In this document: positions 1 through 7,081 of the stretch, one piece after another | Numbering within the stretch: position 1 is the first letter of the stretch | Layout: each line of letters starts with the position of its first letter | NCBI GenBank assembly: GCA_900542835.1 | Contig: UQPB01000054.1 | Span: 1-20,994, forward strand | Origin: an uncultured Pelosinus sp. | GTDB lineage: Bacteria > Bacillota > Negativicutes > Sporomusales > Acetonemataceae | Direction: 5' to 3' | DNA length: 20,994 nt | Translations under genes and position numbers: made by a program | The notes under the pieces: model-generated | Told to the model about the DNA's origin: nothing | Seen by the model: only the letters and a program-made list of their open reading frames with translations | Database searches by the model: none

Positions 1-198
1 TTAATAGGGAAGACCGGTGCGATGCCGGCGCGGTCCCGCCACTGTAATGGGGAGTGAACCTAAGCGAGTGCCTGACGGTACTCAGCCACTGGAGCGAACG
101 CTTTGGGAAGGTTTAGGGGAGCATGGATCCAGAGCCAGGATAACTACCTATCTAAAAATCACCGTTGGCATTGCGCCGCTTGACCTGCGACCGACAGG
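1..198 (+). promoter_or_regulatory. Cobalamin riboswitch A, 5'-truncated by the window edge
   Basis: Conserved cobalamin-aptamer segments are visible: the aatagggaagaccggtg core at the very start, cgcggtcccgccactgtaa near 28-46, ccactgg...tgggaagg near 87-113, and a B12-box variant agccaggataactacct at 133-149. The usual box in this window is agccaggagaactgcct. The 5' strand of the closing helices lies outside the window, so I cannot tell whether the box changes are compensated. A hairpin CCTG-cgaccga-CAGG at 184-198 matches the post-aptamer hairpin of the other leaders. It is followed by AGGGAG (196-201), complementary to CTCCCT (402-407) in the terminator. It probably acts as a transcription-attenuating OFF switch for the gene at 548. 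Family identity is from known cobalamin riboswitch consensus; the mechanism is inferred. Confidence 0.93.
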
Positions 199-547
199 GA
201 GGAGATTGCAAGTGCTGTGTCAGCTTTGAACCAGGATGATAATGGCGAGGCAAAATTTTGCCAGGCAAGGCGAAGGAGGAAGGCGTCAGTATGCCGGCCG
301 ACGACAACGCCGAATGGTGGAATTTTGACCGTCAGCAGTTTCTGATCCAAGGTTGATGCAGCACTGGAACTGTACATATCTGTGTATGGTTGTCTGCAGT
401 GCTCCCTTTGTCGCAAAGGGAGTTTTCTATTTGTGAGGAAGCGGTGGAGATGCGCTCTGAAACCGGTTGAGGTCTTACGACTTCCGCCGGATGGAGTAAT
501 TGAAGCCGCTTTATCAATATAAGAGTCAAAAACGAGGAGGGGTTTTC
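199..547 (+). other. Long untranslated leader between riboswitch A and the small gene at 548
   Basis: About 350 bases without a convincing gene. It holds the antiterminator strand (196-201), a perfect 14-bp palindrome ggcaaaattttgcc at 249-262 with an echo (ggaattttgacc) at 319-330, a terminator at 402-428, and the ribosome binding site GAGGAGGGG at 534-542. The other leaders put terminator and antiterminator strand within 100 bases of each other; here they are about 200 apart. That suggests the 200-400 stretch was inserted or expanded. Open frames here have no ribosome binding site. Confidence 0.5.
402..428 (+). terminator. Intrinsic terminator of leader A
   Basis: Perfect 9-bp stem CTCCCTTTG / CAAAGGGAG with loop TCG, followed by TTTTCTAT. 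Its 5' arm is complementary to AGGGAG at 196-201 beside the post-aptamer hairpin, so it is probably the expression platform of riboswitch A. Confidence 0.85.
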
Positions 548-895
548 TTGTTGATGTATGCAGCTCAGTTTGGACAGCCTGTCGAACAGGATACTGATTT
601 TGGCGGCTATGTGGCAGCAAGCACTCTGAAACGGGAAGTATTCACCCGTCTGTCGCAGCGTTTGGCGGCGGAAGCCCCCGGTTTAGTACCTGCGTATGCC
701 AGACTGAAAGCCAGTATGGACGAGGCCGATTTCGAAAAATATATGGAATCGCTGGTGCGCATCCGGCAGTCTGATGAATTGCTGCTGGTCATAACCGACA
801 ACGCGATGCATCGGACAATGGTGGAGGGTCGGTTTAAGGGACACCTTGCCAAAGCGTTCAATGCCAGCGTTGTCCGCGTATTGAGCCAGTCATAA
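548..895 (+). CDS. Small protein of unknown function, possibly DnaA N-terminal-domain-like
   Basis: Encodes about 115 residues. I chose TTG 548 because GAGGAGGGG (534-542) sits 5-7 bases upstream; TTG 551 and ATG 554 are in-frame alternatives. There are no Cys residues, no signal peptide and no membrane segment. The middle and C-terminal part (FEKYMESLVRIRQSDELLL, then TDNAMHRTMVEGRFKGHL) has the pattern of the small alpha/beta domain at the N terminus of DnaA: an amphipathic helix, a hydrophobic strand, then helix residues like those in 'vpn.f...wi..ry...l'. This resemblance is weak and by eye only. The gene follows riboswitch A and its terminator, so it may be corrinoid-controlled, and a terminator follows at 902. 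Function unknown. Confidence 0.7.
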   Translation: MLMYAAQFGQPVEQDTDFGGYVAASTLKREVFTRLSQRLAAEAPGLVPAYARLKASMDEADFEKYMESLVRIRQSDELLLVITDNAMHRTMVEGRFKGHLAKAFNASVVRVLSQS

Positions 896-901
896 AGAAG
901 A

Positions 902-936
902 GCAATCGGCTGTCAATGCCGATTGCCTTTTCTTTT
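902..936 (+). terminator. Intrinsic terminator after the gene at 548
   Basis: 9-bp stem GCAATCGGC / GCCGATTGC (902-910, 918-926) followed by cttttctttt. It lies 6 bases after the stop codon. Confidence 0.85.
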
Positions 937-989
937 ATAACTATACTACAGTATTGTAAATGCGAATGCATGCATGGACGGCTGATCGT

Positions 990-1265
990 CTATTGCCGCA
1001 AATAGGCCAGCAATTTTTTCAGCTTGCCGGAATTTAACTCGGTTGCGGCCAGCGTGGCGGGAGGATAGGCGATGGCGCTGATTTTCGCCGTCCCGGCCGT
1101 TCCCCGCAGGTAAGCGATCAGCCGGGTTAACTTGCCGCAATTCAGCGAATCCTCGAATTCATATAACGGAAGAGTGGCGATAGGGCGAGAGGCCGCCGTA
1201 TTGATCTCACTTTTCCGCTTGCGTGTATAGGTGCATGTTCTGCCGGAAGCTGTCAGACTGGACAT
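990..1265 (-). CDS. Small hypothetical protein with an internal repeat
   Basis: Encodes 91 residues from an ATG at 1265 on the minus strand, preceded by an AGAAGGTGA ribosome binding site. I do not recognise the family. The N terminus is basic (TCTYTRKRKSE). The rest contains two similar blocks, LNCGKLTRLIAYLRG near residues 41-55 and LNSGKLKKLLAYLRQ at the C terminus, joined by a linker rich in Ala, Thr and Pro. No signal peptide or membrane span is visible. It is transcribed away from the LysR gene at 1403 with about 137 bases between them, the classic arrangement of a LysR regulator and its target. The divergent link is an inference. Confidence 0.6.
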   Translation of the reverse strand: MSSLTASGRTCTYTRKRKSEINTAASRPIATLPLYEFEDSLNCGKLTRLIAYLRGTAGTAKISAIAYPPATLAATELNSGKLKKLLAYLRQ

Positions 1266-1402
1266 GGGGTCACCTTCTCTTTACCATATTCTGAAACGTC
1301 TGCCTATTGACAGCCTCATTATAATCGGATTCGGCTTAATGGTAAAATGCCGGTTTCCTATGCAAATATAGTCTGGTTCTATTGGGAAAGGGCGGGATCA
1401 GT

Positions 1403-2338
1403 TTGGAATTAAGACATCTGCGTTATTTTCAGGTAGTAAGCCGTTTTAACAGCATCACTAAAGCTGCCGCTGAGCTGCATATCAGCCAGCCGTCTCTGAC
1501 CGTAGCCATGCAGAGTCTGGAGGAAGAGCTGGGAATCGCCCTGTTTGAGCGTGATCACCGGCACATCAGCCTGGCTCCGGAAGGAGTGGCGTTTTTAAAG
1601 CATGTTGATGACATTCTGCTGCGGGTCGATAATTCGTTAAGCGAGATGCAGGATTACAAAGCCAGGCAGGCGCGGTCGATTAAAATTGGCATTCCGCCGA
1701 TGAGCGGGGTTTTTCTGTTTCCCCATCTGTTTGGCAAGTTCCGGTCGCTGTATCCGGAACTGGAGTTGAAGATTGTTGAGGTTGGCACGCTTTCTATTCT
1801 GCGCATGCTGGAAATGGGCAAACTGGATATCGGCTTTATGGTCTTGTGCGAAAATGTAGCGGGCATTAAAACGCTGCCGGTCGTCAACAGTGAAATAAAA
1901 CTTTGCTTAGCTCCGCAGCATCCGCTGGCGGAGCGGGAGCGGGTGCCGATTGCCGCGCTGCGCGAGGAGTCGTTTATTTTACTGAAGGAGGATACCTATA
2001 ACCGGCGGCTGATTCTGGAGCGATGCCAGAAAAATCACTTTACGCCGAAGATTATTTTTTCCACTCGCCAGATTCAAACAATTATTAATCTGGTCGAACA
2101 AAATGTCGGCATTTCATTTTTGATGGATGTGGTATCGTCGCGGCAGCCCACGATTATCAGCCGCTCTCTTGACCGGCCGCTGCTTCTCAATACCGGTCTG
2201 GCCTGGCGTGAGGACAAATACCTGCCCAAGGCGCTGAAGGCATTTATTGAATTTATCAGTGACGCATTTTCGGTTGCGGATGTCAATTTTGGCAATTCGT
2301 CGAAAGCGGATGATTTTACAAGTGCGGGCGAACCGTGA
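1403..2338 (+). CDS. LysR-family transcriptional regulator
   Basis: About 311 residues from TTG 1403. The conserved LysR opening MELRHLRYFQVV begins exactly there, and the purine-rich AAAGGGCGGG lies upstream; a TTG at 1382 would add seven atypical residues. The N-terminal winged helix-turn-helix is clear: SITKAAAELHISQPSLT, then SLEEELGIALFERD and LAPEGVAFL. From about residue 90 there is a periplasmic-binding-like effector domain (IKIGIPPMSG, GKLDIGFM, NVGISFLMD). Length is normal for the family. The effector is unknown. It is divergent from the small gene at 1265-990 and upstream of, but not clearly cotranscribed with, the thiamine operon. Confidence 0.93.
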   Translation: MELRHLRYFQVVSRFNSITKAAAELHISQPSLTVAMQSLEEELGIALFERDHRHISLAPEGVAFLKHVDDILLRVDNSLSEMQDYKARQARSIKIGIPPMSGVFLFPHLFGKFRSLYPELELKIVEVGTLSILRMLEMGKLDIGFMVLCENVAGIKTLPVVNSEIKLCLAPQHPLAERERVPIAALREESFILLKEDTYNRRLILERCQKNHFTPKIIFSTRQIQTIINLVEQNVGISFLMDVVSSRQPTIISRSLDRPLLLNTGLAWREDKYLPKALKAFIEFISDAFSVADVNFGNSSKADDFTSAGEP

Positions 2339-2396
2339 ATGAGGCATGAGAGTCTGGTTTATACATCAAGTTGAAAGAAAGTGGGTGCCACGCATA

Positions 2397-2426
2397 TTGA
2401 CAAGCGCCCGTAACCCGGATTATACT
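2397..2426 (+). promoter_or_regulatory. Sigma-A-type promoter of the thiamine operon
   Basis: TTGACA at 2397-2402 and TATACT at 2421-2426 with an 18-base spacer. Transcription should begin near 2432, just before the hairpin at 2442. Confidence 0.8.
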
Positions 2427-2441
2427 TTTTAACAGAGTGCG

Positions 2442-2500
2442 AATGCCGCACGAAGGGGTACACCACCTTGGGTGTAGTTCTTCGTGCGGCATTTTTGTGT
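2442..2500 (+). promoter_or_regulatory. Long terminator-like hairpin in the thiS leader (candidate attenuator)
   Basis: AATGCCGCACGAAG (2442-2455) pairs perfectly with CTTCGTGCGGCATT (2480-2493). Inside, TACACC (2459-2464) pairs with GGTGTA (2471-2476), separated from the outer stem by a near-paired 3x3 internal loop, with loop ACCTTG. TTTTT (2492-2496) follows, which makes an intrinsic terminator. It lies between the promoter and the thiS ribosome binding site (AAAGGAGG, 2505-2512), so it should attenuate thiS transcription unless it is overcome. No canonical TPP-riboswitch motifs are present. It could alternatively serve mainly to stop read-through from the LysR gene. Confidence 0.7.
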
Positions 2501-2518
2501 AAAAAAAGGAGGTTCAAG

Positions 2519-2716
2519 ATGATTGCGGTTAACGCGAAGAAACTGCCCGGGGCGGCCGGCTTGACACTGGCGGAATGTTTAACCCGGGAAGGCTATGTAT
2601 TGACGCGGATCGCGGTGGAGCTTAACGGCGCAATTGTTCCCCGTACACAGTATGGCAGTACGGTATTGGCGGATGGCGACAATGTGGAGGTGGTCTGTTT
2701 TGTCGGCGGCGGTTGA
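2519..2716 (+). CDS. thiS: ThiS sulfur carrier protein
   Basis: 65 residues from ATG 2519, six bases after AAAGGAGG. ThiS is the ubiquitin-like carrier whose C-terminal glycine is adenylated by ThiF and thiocarboxylated to donate sulfur to ThiG in thiazole synthesis. The beta-grasp pattern is visible (MIAVNAKKLP, LTLAECL, IAVELNGAIVPR, LADGDNVEVV), and the protein ends in the diagnostic Gly-Gly (VGGG). Length is typical. It is the first gene of a tightly packed operon behind the hairpin leader. Its 3' end overlaps thiF by 17 bases and carries the thiF ribosome binding site. Confidence 0.93.
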   Translation: MIAVNAKKLPGAAGLTLAECLTREGYVLTRIAVELNGAIVPRTQYGSTVLADGDNVEVVCFVGGG

Positions 2717-3521
2717 GGTCAAGGTTAACGGCAGACCCTTGCCAACGACACACACCACGGTCGGGGCGCTGCGGCTGGAGCTGTTCGCCGGCGCCCAAAA
2801 CCTGGTGACCATCCTGAATGGCTTTGCCTTGGCGGCGGACGCGCCTCTGGCCGGCGGCGATGAGCTGGTGTTTATCGAAAAGGGCAAGCTGCCGCCCGAG
2901 GATGAACTGGAAGCAATGATGAGCGCCCGTCACACACCAGGAGTATACCAAAAGGTTAAGGCGGCGAGGGTTGCCATTGCCGGGCTGGGCGGCTTGGGGT
3001 CGACAATTGCGATTGCATTGGCCAGAACCGGCGTGGGCCATTTGCATCTGGTTGATTTTGATGTGGTCGAGCCCAGCAATTTGAACCGGCAGCAGTATAA
3101 AATTAAGCATCTGGGCCTGTACAAAACGGAAGCGATGCGGCAGGAGATTGCCGAAATCAATCCGTTTCTCACGGTGAGCATCGATACGGAGCGGGTGACA
3201 GAGGACAATGTGGCCACCCTTTTTGCCGCTGACGCGATTATCTGCGAGGCTTTTGACAATCCGGACGCGAAGGCGCTGTTAATCAACGGTATTCTTGGGC
3301 ACTGTCCGGGCAAAAAGATTGTCGCCGGCTCCGGCATGGCAGGATTTGCAAGCAGTAACCGCATCGAGACGCGCCGGGTCTTTCCCGATCTGTATGTCTG
3401 CGGCGACCGGGAGACGGACGCCCGGATCGGCCGCGGCCTGATGGCGCCGCGGGTGTCCGTTTGTGCCGGTCATCAGGCCAATATGGTGCTGCGGCTGCTG
3501 CTGGGAGAAGAAGAGACATAA
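2700..3521 (+). CDS. thiF: ThiF-type ThiS adenylyltransferase with N-terminal ThiS-like domain
   Basis: 273 residues from TTG 2700, with GGAGGTGG (2686-2693, inside thiS) as the ribosome binding site; longer in-frame starts would run through all of thiS. Residues about 4-62 form a second, degenerate ThiS-like domain (VEVKVNGRPLP, LVTILNGFAL, GGDELVFIEKG) that does not end in Gly-Gly, so it cannot itself carry sulfur. Residues about 88-273 are the E1/ThiF/MoeB nucleotide-binding domain: GLGGLGS at 95-101, the acidic strand HLHLVDFDVVE, LNRQQY at 128-133, and SVCAGHQ near the C terminus. No paired zinc CxxC motifs are seen, which fits the short clostridial-type ThiF branch. It activates the ThiS C terminus with ATP. 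Confidence 0.9.
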   Translation: MSAAVEVKVNGRPLPTTHTTVGALRLELFAGAQNLVTILNGFALAADAPLAGGDELVFIEKGKLPPEDELEAMMSARHTPGVYQKVKAARVAIAGLGGLGSTIAIALARTGVGHLHLVDFDVVEPSNLNRQQYKIKHLGLYKTEAMRQEIAEINPFLTVSIDTERVTEDNVATLFAADAIICEAFDNPDAKALLINGILGHCPGKKIVAGSGMAGFASSNRIETRRVFPDLYVCGDRETDARIGRGLMAPRVSVCAGHQANMVLRLLLGEEET

Positions 3522-3539
3522 CAGGAAGAGGTGCTGACT

Positions 3540-4322
3540 ATGCAGACAGATAAACTGATTATCGGCGGACATGAATTTAGTTCCCGTTTTATTCTCGGTT
3601 CAGGGAAATACAACCTCAATCTCATCCGGGCGGCTGTGGAGCAGGCAGAGGCGCAAATTGTGACGCTGGCGGTAAGACGGGCCAATAGCGGCGGAGAAAA
3701 TATCCTCGAACATATTCCGCCGGGGGTGACGCTGCTGCCCAATACCTCGGGAGCGCGCAACGCCGGGGAGGCGGTGCGGATTGCCCGGCTGGCCAGGGAA
3801 CTGGGCTGCGGCGATTTTATCAAAATTGAAGTCATTCGCGATTCAAAGTATCTGCTGCCGGACAATTATGAAACCGTTAAAGCTACGGCGATGCTGGCGG
3901 AAGACGGATTTATCGTTTTGCCGTATATGTATCCGGATCTGACAGTGGCCCGCGATCTGGTTAAGGCCGGCGCGGCGGCGGTAATGCCGCTGGCGGCGCC
4001 AATCGGCTCGAACCAGGGGCTTTGCACCAAAGAATTCATTCGTATTATTCTGGCCGAGATTGACCTGCCGGTTATTGTCGATGCCGGAATCGGCCGGCCG
4101 TCGCAGGCTTGTGAGGCGATGGAACTGGGGGTGGCGGCGATCATGGCCAATACGGCGATTGCCACTGCCGGCGACGTGCCGCTGATGGCCGCCGCATTCA
4201 AGCAGGCGATTCAGGCTGGCCGGCTGGCGTATTTGGCAAAGCCGGGACGGGTACTGGCTTGCGGGGAAGCATCCTCGCCCCTGACCGGTTTCCTGGCGGA
4301 ACAGGAGGAGTGTCATGGCTAA
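3540..4322 (+). CDS. thiG: Thiazole synthase ThiG
   Basis: 260 residues from ATG 3540 (AGGAAGAGG at 3523-3531; an in-frame GTG at 3531 lies within that site). ThiG condenses deoxyxylulose 5-phosphate, dehydroglycine and ThiS-thiocarboxylate to the thiazole phosphate. Family hallmarks: the opening LIIGGHEFSSRFILGSGKY, then RRANSGGENIL, DFIKIEVIRD with the Schiff-base lysine at about K95, GAAAVMPLAAPIGSNQG, and the phosphate-binding VDAGIGRPSQA and MANTAIATA. Length is typical of a complete TIM-barrel ThiG. It overlaps thiH by 8 bases, implying translational coupling. Confidence 0.97.
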   Translation: MQTDKLIIGGHEFSSRFILGSGKYNLNLIRAAVEQAEAQIVTLAVRRANSGGENILEHIPPGVTLLPNTSGARNAGEAVRIARLARELGCGDFIKIEVIRDSKYLLPDNYETVKATAMLAEDGFIVLPYMYPDLTVARDLVKAGAAAVMPLAAPIGSNQGLCTKEFIRIILAEIDLPVIVDAGIGRPSQACEAMELGVAAIMANTAIATAGDVPLMAAAFKQAIQAGRLAYLAKPGRVLACGEASSPLTGFLAEQEECHG

Positions 4323-5484
4323 GGCGGCGGACCTGACTGATGTGATGAACTACCTTCCCGATATGGAGGAGCTTAAGGACTCTGACGTAATTGCTAACGT
4401 GCTTGCGTGTATGCACGCTTACGACTACGACCGCTATACCGCTGCCGATGTGCGGCTGGCACTGGACGGAGACTGCCGCGAGCCGGCGGCGTTTGCCGCC
4501 CTGCTGTCGCCCGCTGCCCTGCCGTTTCTTGAGGAAATGGCCTGCAAGGCGCAGGCTGTGACCAGAGCCCAGTTCGGCAGCTCCATCCGTTTATTTACGC
4601 CGTTGTACGTTGCTAATTATTGTGAGAACTACTGCGTTTACTGCGGCTTTAACTGCCGCAACTCGATAAAGCGGGCTAAGCTTGGTTTGGCGGAAGCGGA
4701 GCGGGAGATGGCGGCGATTCGGGAAACCGGCCTGGAGGATATTCTGATTTTGACAGGGGAAAGCCGGACGATGTCGGGTGTCGACTATATTGGCGATATC
4801 TGCCGTCTCGCCAGCCGCTATTTTAAAGTGGTGGGGCTGGAGGTGTATCCGGTCAATACGGCTGAATATGCCTATCTCCACCAGTGTGGAGCGGATTACG
4901 TGACTGTTTTTCAGGAAACGTATCAGGCGGAGCGCTATGGCGAACTGCATCTGGCCGGACACAAACGGGTATTCCCCTACCGCGCCAATGCCCAGGAAAG
5001 AGCCTTGCGGGGCGGCATGCGCGGCGTCGGCTTCGCCGCGCTTCTGGGGCTGGCTGATTTCCGCAAGGATGCCTTTGCCACCGGTATGCACGCGTACTTC
5101 CTGCAGCGGCAGTTTCCGCATGCCGAGATCGCGTTCTCCTGTCCGCGTCTGCGGCCGATTATTAGTAATGAGCAGCTGCGGCCCCTCGATGTGCATGAAC
5201 CGCAGCTGCTGCAGGTGATCCTGGCCTACCGCCTGTTTATGCCGTTTGCGGATATTACCATTTCCACCCGTGAGCGCGCAGCCTTCCGCGATAATGTCAT
5301 TCGCATCGCCGCGACTAAGATTTCGGCGGGAGTGAGTACCGGCGTCGGCAGTCACGGGACGGCGGCAGCGGATAAAGGTGATGCGCAGTTTGAAATTGCC
5401 GATGGGCGGAGTGTGGACGAGGTATACGCGGCGATACAGGCGCAGGGCCTGCAGCCGGTGACGAATGACTATGTGGCCGTTTAG
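4315..5484 (+). CDS. thiH: 2-iminoacetate synthase ThiH (radical SAM tyrosine lyase)
   Basis: 389 residues from ATG 4315, inside the end of thiG with GGAGGAG just upstream. ThiH splits tyrosine by radical SAM chemistry into p-cresol and dehydroglycine for ThiG; this is the anaerobic route, used instead of the oxygen-dependent glycine oxidase ThiO. The [4Fe-4S]-binding CxxxCxxC is at C103, C107, C110 (NYCENYCVYCGF), with a GESRTMSG segment following and a C-terminal biotin/thiamine-synthesis-associated region (FSCPRLRP, ISTRERAAFRDN, ISAGVSTGVG). Length and order are typical. The 3' end overlaps tenI by 20 bases. Confidence 0.96.
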   Translation: MAKAADLTDVMNYLPDMEELKDSDVIANVLACMHAYDYDRYTAADVRLALDGDCREPAAFAALLSPAALPFLEEMACKAQAVTRAQFGSSIRLFTPLYVANYCENYCVYCGFNCRNSIKRAKLGLAEAEREMAAIRETGLEDILILTGESRTMSGVDYIGDICRLASRYFKVVGLEVYPVNTAEYAYLHQCGADYVTVFQETYQAERYGELHLAGHKRVFPYRANAQERALRGGMRGVGFAALLGLADFRKDAFATGMHAYFLQRQFPHAEIAFSCPRLRPIISNEQLRPLDVHEPQLLQVILAYRLFMPFADITISTRERAAFRDNVIRIAATKISAGVSTGVGSHGTAAADKGDAQFEIADGRSVDEVYAAIQAQGLQPVTNDYVAV

Positions 5485-6085
5485 GCTTATTGTCGTTACT
5501 GACCGCAGACAAAGCTGCCGCGATTTTCTGCCGCAAATTGAACGCATTGCCGCTGCGAAGCCCTGCTCGCTGCTGCTGCGGGAGAAGGATTTGCCGGAGG
5601 CCGCGTATGAGGCGCTGGCACGCCAGGTATACGCAATTTGCCAGCAAAACGGGGTTGAATGCGTGCTGCACAGCTTTATTGATGTTGCCAGACGCATCGG
5701 CTGCCGCCGGATTCACCTGCCGTTGGCGGCTTTGCGGCGCGACCGCGGCTTGCTGCAGGACTTTCCGGTTATCGGCGCCTCTGTACACTCGGGCCGTGAG
5801 GCGGCCGAGGCGCAAGCGTTAGGTGCCTCTTACCTCACGGCTGGCCACATCTTTCCCACCGGCTGTAAACCGGGGCTCGCTCCGCGCGGACTGGCGTTTT
5901 TGACGGAGGTGGTGAGAACGGTATCGATTCCGGTTTACGCGATTGGCGGGATCGATGCCGGCAACGCCGCTCTGGCGGCCGGAGCAGGGGCGCAGGGGGT
6001 TTGTATCATGTCCGGGTTTATGCAGGCGCGTGATCCCGGCAATTATTGCCGCCAGCTGCGCCTCAGTCTGGATCAGCCGGTCTAA
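5465..6085 (+). CDS. tenI: TenI-type thiazole tautomerase (ThiE/TenI superfamily)
   Basis: 206 residues from ATG 5465; ATG 5471 is an alternative start and neither has a strong ribosome binding site, consistent with coupling to thiH. It is a TIM-barrel of the thiamine-phosphate synthase superfamily (LIVVTDR, LLLREKDL, IHLPLAAL, IGASVHSGREAAEAQ, AIGGIDAGNAA, GVCIMSGFM). The stretch YLTAGHIFPTGCKPGLAPRG matches Bacillus TenI (GHVFETDCK...GRG), including the tautomerase histidine, better than the usual ThiE pattern of GPIF.T.TK. TenI aromatises the ThiG product to the carboxylated thiazole phosphate that is coupled to the pyrimidine. Many databases label such proteins ThiE; dual activity cannot be excluded. 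Confidence 0.8.
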   Translation: MTMWPFRLIVVTDRRQSCRDFLPQIERIAAAKPCSLLLREKDLPEAAYEALARQVYAICQQNGVECVLHSFIDVARRIGCRRIHLPLAALRRDRGLLQDFPVIGASVHSGREAAEAQALGASYLTAGHIFPTGCKPGLAPRGLAFLTEVVRTVSIPVYAIGGIDAGNAALAAGAGAQGVCIMSGFMQARDPGNYCRQLRLSLDQPV

Positions 6086-6104
6086 GCGGGCCGGAGCAGT
6101 CGGG

Positions 6105-6182
6105 ATGATGGGCAAACGGAAAAACCGGCGCAGGCAGGAATTAGCCGCGAAAATGACGAAAAAACCCATTCATACTGAATAA
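6105..6182 (+). CDS. Possible 25-residue basic peptide
   Basis: ATG 6105 (ATG 6108 follows) opens a 25-codon frame, MMGKRKNRRRQELAAKMTKK then PIHTE, ending 12 bases before zupT. GGAG (6093-6096) is 8 bases upstream of the start. It is rich in Lys and Arg at the N terminus and resembles no family I can name. It may be a real small protein or a chance frame between tenI and zupT. Confidence 0.3.
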   Translation: MMGKRKNRRRQELAAKMTKKPIHTE

Positions 6183-6194
6183 GGGGGATGGGGA

Positions 6195-6995
6195 ATGAGC
6201 GAAAATGTCTGGCTGGCGTTCAGTCTGACCCTGCTGGCGGGGTTGGCAACCGGTGTCGGCGGCGCGCTTGCTTTTGTGGCGAAGAAGGATAATATGAAGC
6301 TGCTGTCCGTCGGTCTGGGATTTTCCGCTGGGGTGATGATTTATGTTTCGTTTGTTGAGATATTGCGCAAGGCGGAACTATCGCTGACCGCGCAGCTGGG
6401 ACCGGAGGCGGGGCCTTGGGCGGCTATCGGCTGCTTCTTTGCCGGCATGCTGGCGGCGGCGGTACTGGATAAGCTGGTGCCGTCCGGCATGAGTTATCAC
6501 GATATGCAGATCAGCCAGCCTGAAGAGTCTCAGGAGCAGTTGGCCGGCAGACTGGAGCGGATGGGAATCCTCACCGCCGTGGTCATTGCCCTGCACAATT
6601 TTCCCGAGGGACTGGCGACGTTTATCGGTGCGCTGGAGGATCCGGCGCTGGGGGTTTCCCTGGCGATTGCCATTGCTATTCATAACATTCCGGAGGGGAT
6701 GTCGGTAGCTCTGCCCATCTTCTATGCCACCCGCAGCAAGCTGCGCGGTTTTTTCTACGCCTTATTGTCAGGCTTGGCCGAGCCGATTGGCGGTATTATC
6801 GGCTATTTTATTTTACGTTCGGTCTTCAGTGAAGGGGTATTCGGCGTGTCGTTTGCCGCTGTTGCCGGCATCATGGTCTATATTTCGCTTGACGAGCTGC
6901 TGCCGATGTCGCGGGAGTCGCATTCGGGACACGCGTCGATGCTGGGCCTGGTGCTGGGGATGCTGGTGATGGCTGTGAGCCTGCTGTTGTTTTAA
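6195..6995 (+). CDS. zupT: ZIP-family divalent metal transporter (ZupT-like)
   Basis: 266 residues from ATG 6195 behind a GGGGGATGGGGA ribosome binding site. ZIP transporters bring Zn(II), and often Fe(II) or Mn(II), into the cytoplasm. About eight hydrophobic segments are visible. The two metal-binding signatures are intact: HNFPEG at residues 134-139 and HNIPEG at 163-168, each inside a membrane segment. A short loop (about 100-122, YHDMQISQPEESQEQ) replaces the long His-rich loop of eukaryotic ZIPs. Length matches bacterial ZupT. No terminator separates it from the thiamine operon, so read-through from tenI is possible. No metal-responsive operator was seen. Confidence 0.92.
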   Translation: MSENVWLAFSLTLLAGLATGVGGALAFVAKKDNMKLLSVGLGFSAGVMIYVSFVEILRKAELSLTAQLGPEAGPWAAIGCFFAGMLAAAVLDKLVPSGMSYHDMQISQPEESQEQLAGRLERMGILTAVVIALHNFPEGLATFIGALEDPALGVSLAIAIAIHNIPEGMSVALPIFYATRSKLRGFFYALLSGLAEPIGGIIGYFILRSVFSEGVFGVSFAAVAGIMVYISLDELLPMSRESHSGHASMLGLVLGMLVMAVSLLLF

Positions 6996-7030
6996 CCGGC
7001 CGGCCACCGCGGTTTGGACGCGGATGCTGC

Positions 7031-7081
7031 AATAGTAAAACGAAGCAGTCCTGCTGCCCAGGACCGCTTCGTTTTACTATT
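7031..7081. terminator. Bidirectional terminator between zupT and the coat genes
   Basis: AATAGTAAAACGAAGC-a-GTCCT (7031-7052) pairs with AGGAC-c-GCTTCGTTTTACTATT (7060-7081), giving a stem of about 21 bp. The arms end in T-rich or A-rich tracts in both directions. The TAG stop of the coat gene (7077-7079, minus strand) lies inside the stem. Confidence 0.85.

Noticed and set aside
1307..1325. TTGACA (1307-1312) and TATAAT (1320-1325) as the LysR promoter
   Set aside because: The spacer is only 7 bases, so they cannot form one promoter; neither has a good partner at 16-18 bases.
2339..2518. TPP riboswitch expected before thiamine genes
   Set aside because: No CTGAGA or ACCTGA-type motifs occur in the leader. 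The CTGAGA near 19694 belongs to cobalamin riboswitch E.
5465..6085. Calling the last thiamine gene ThiE outright
   Set aside because: The GHIFPTGCK...PRG segment fits TenI better; the superfamily is certain, the exact activity is not.
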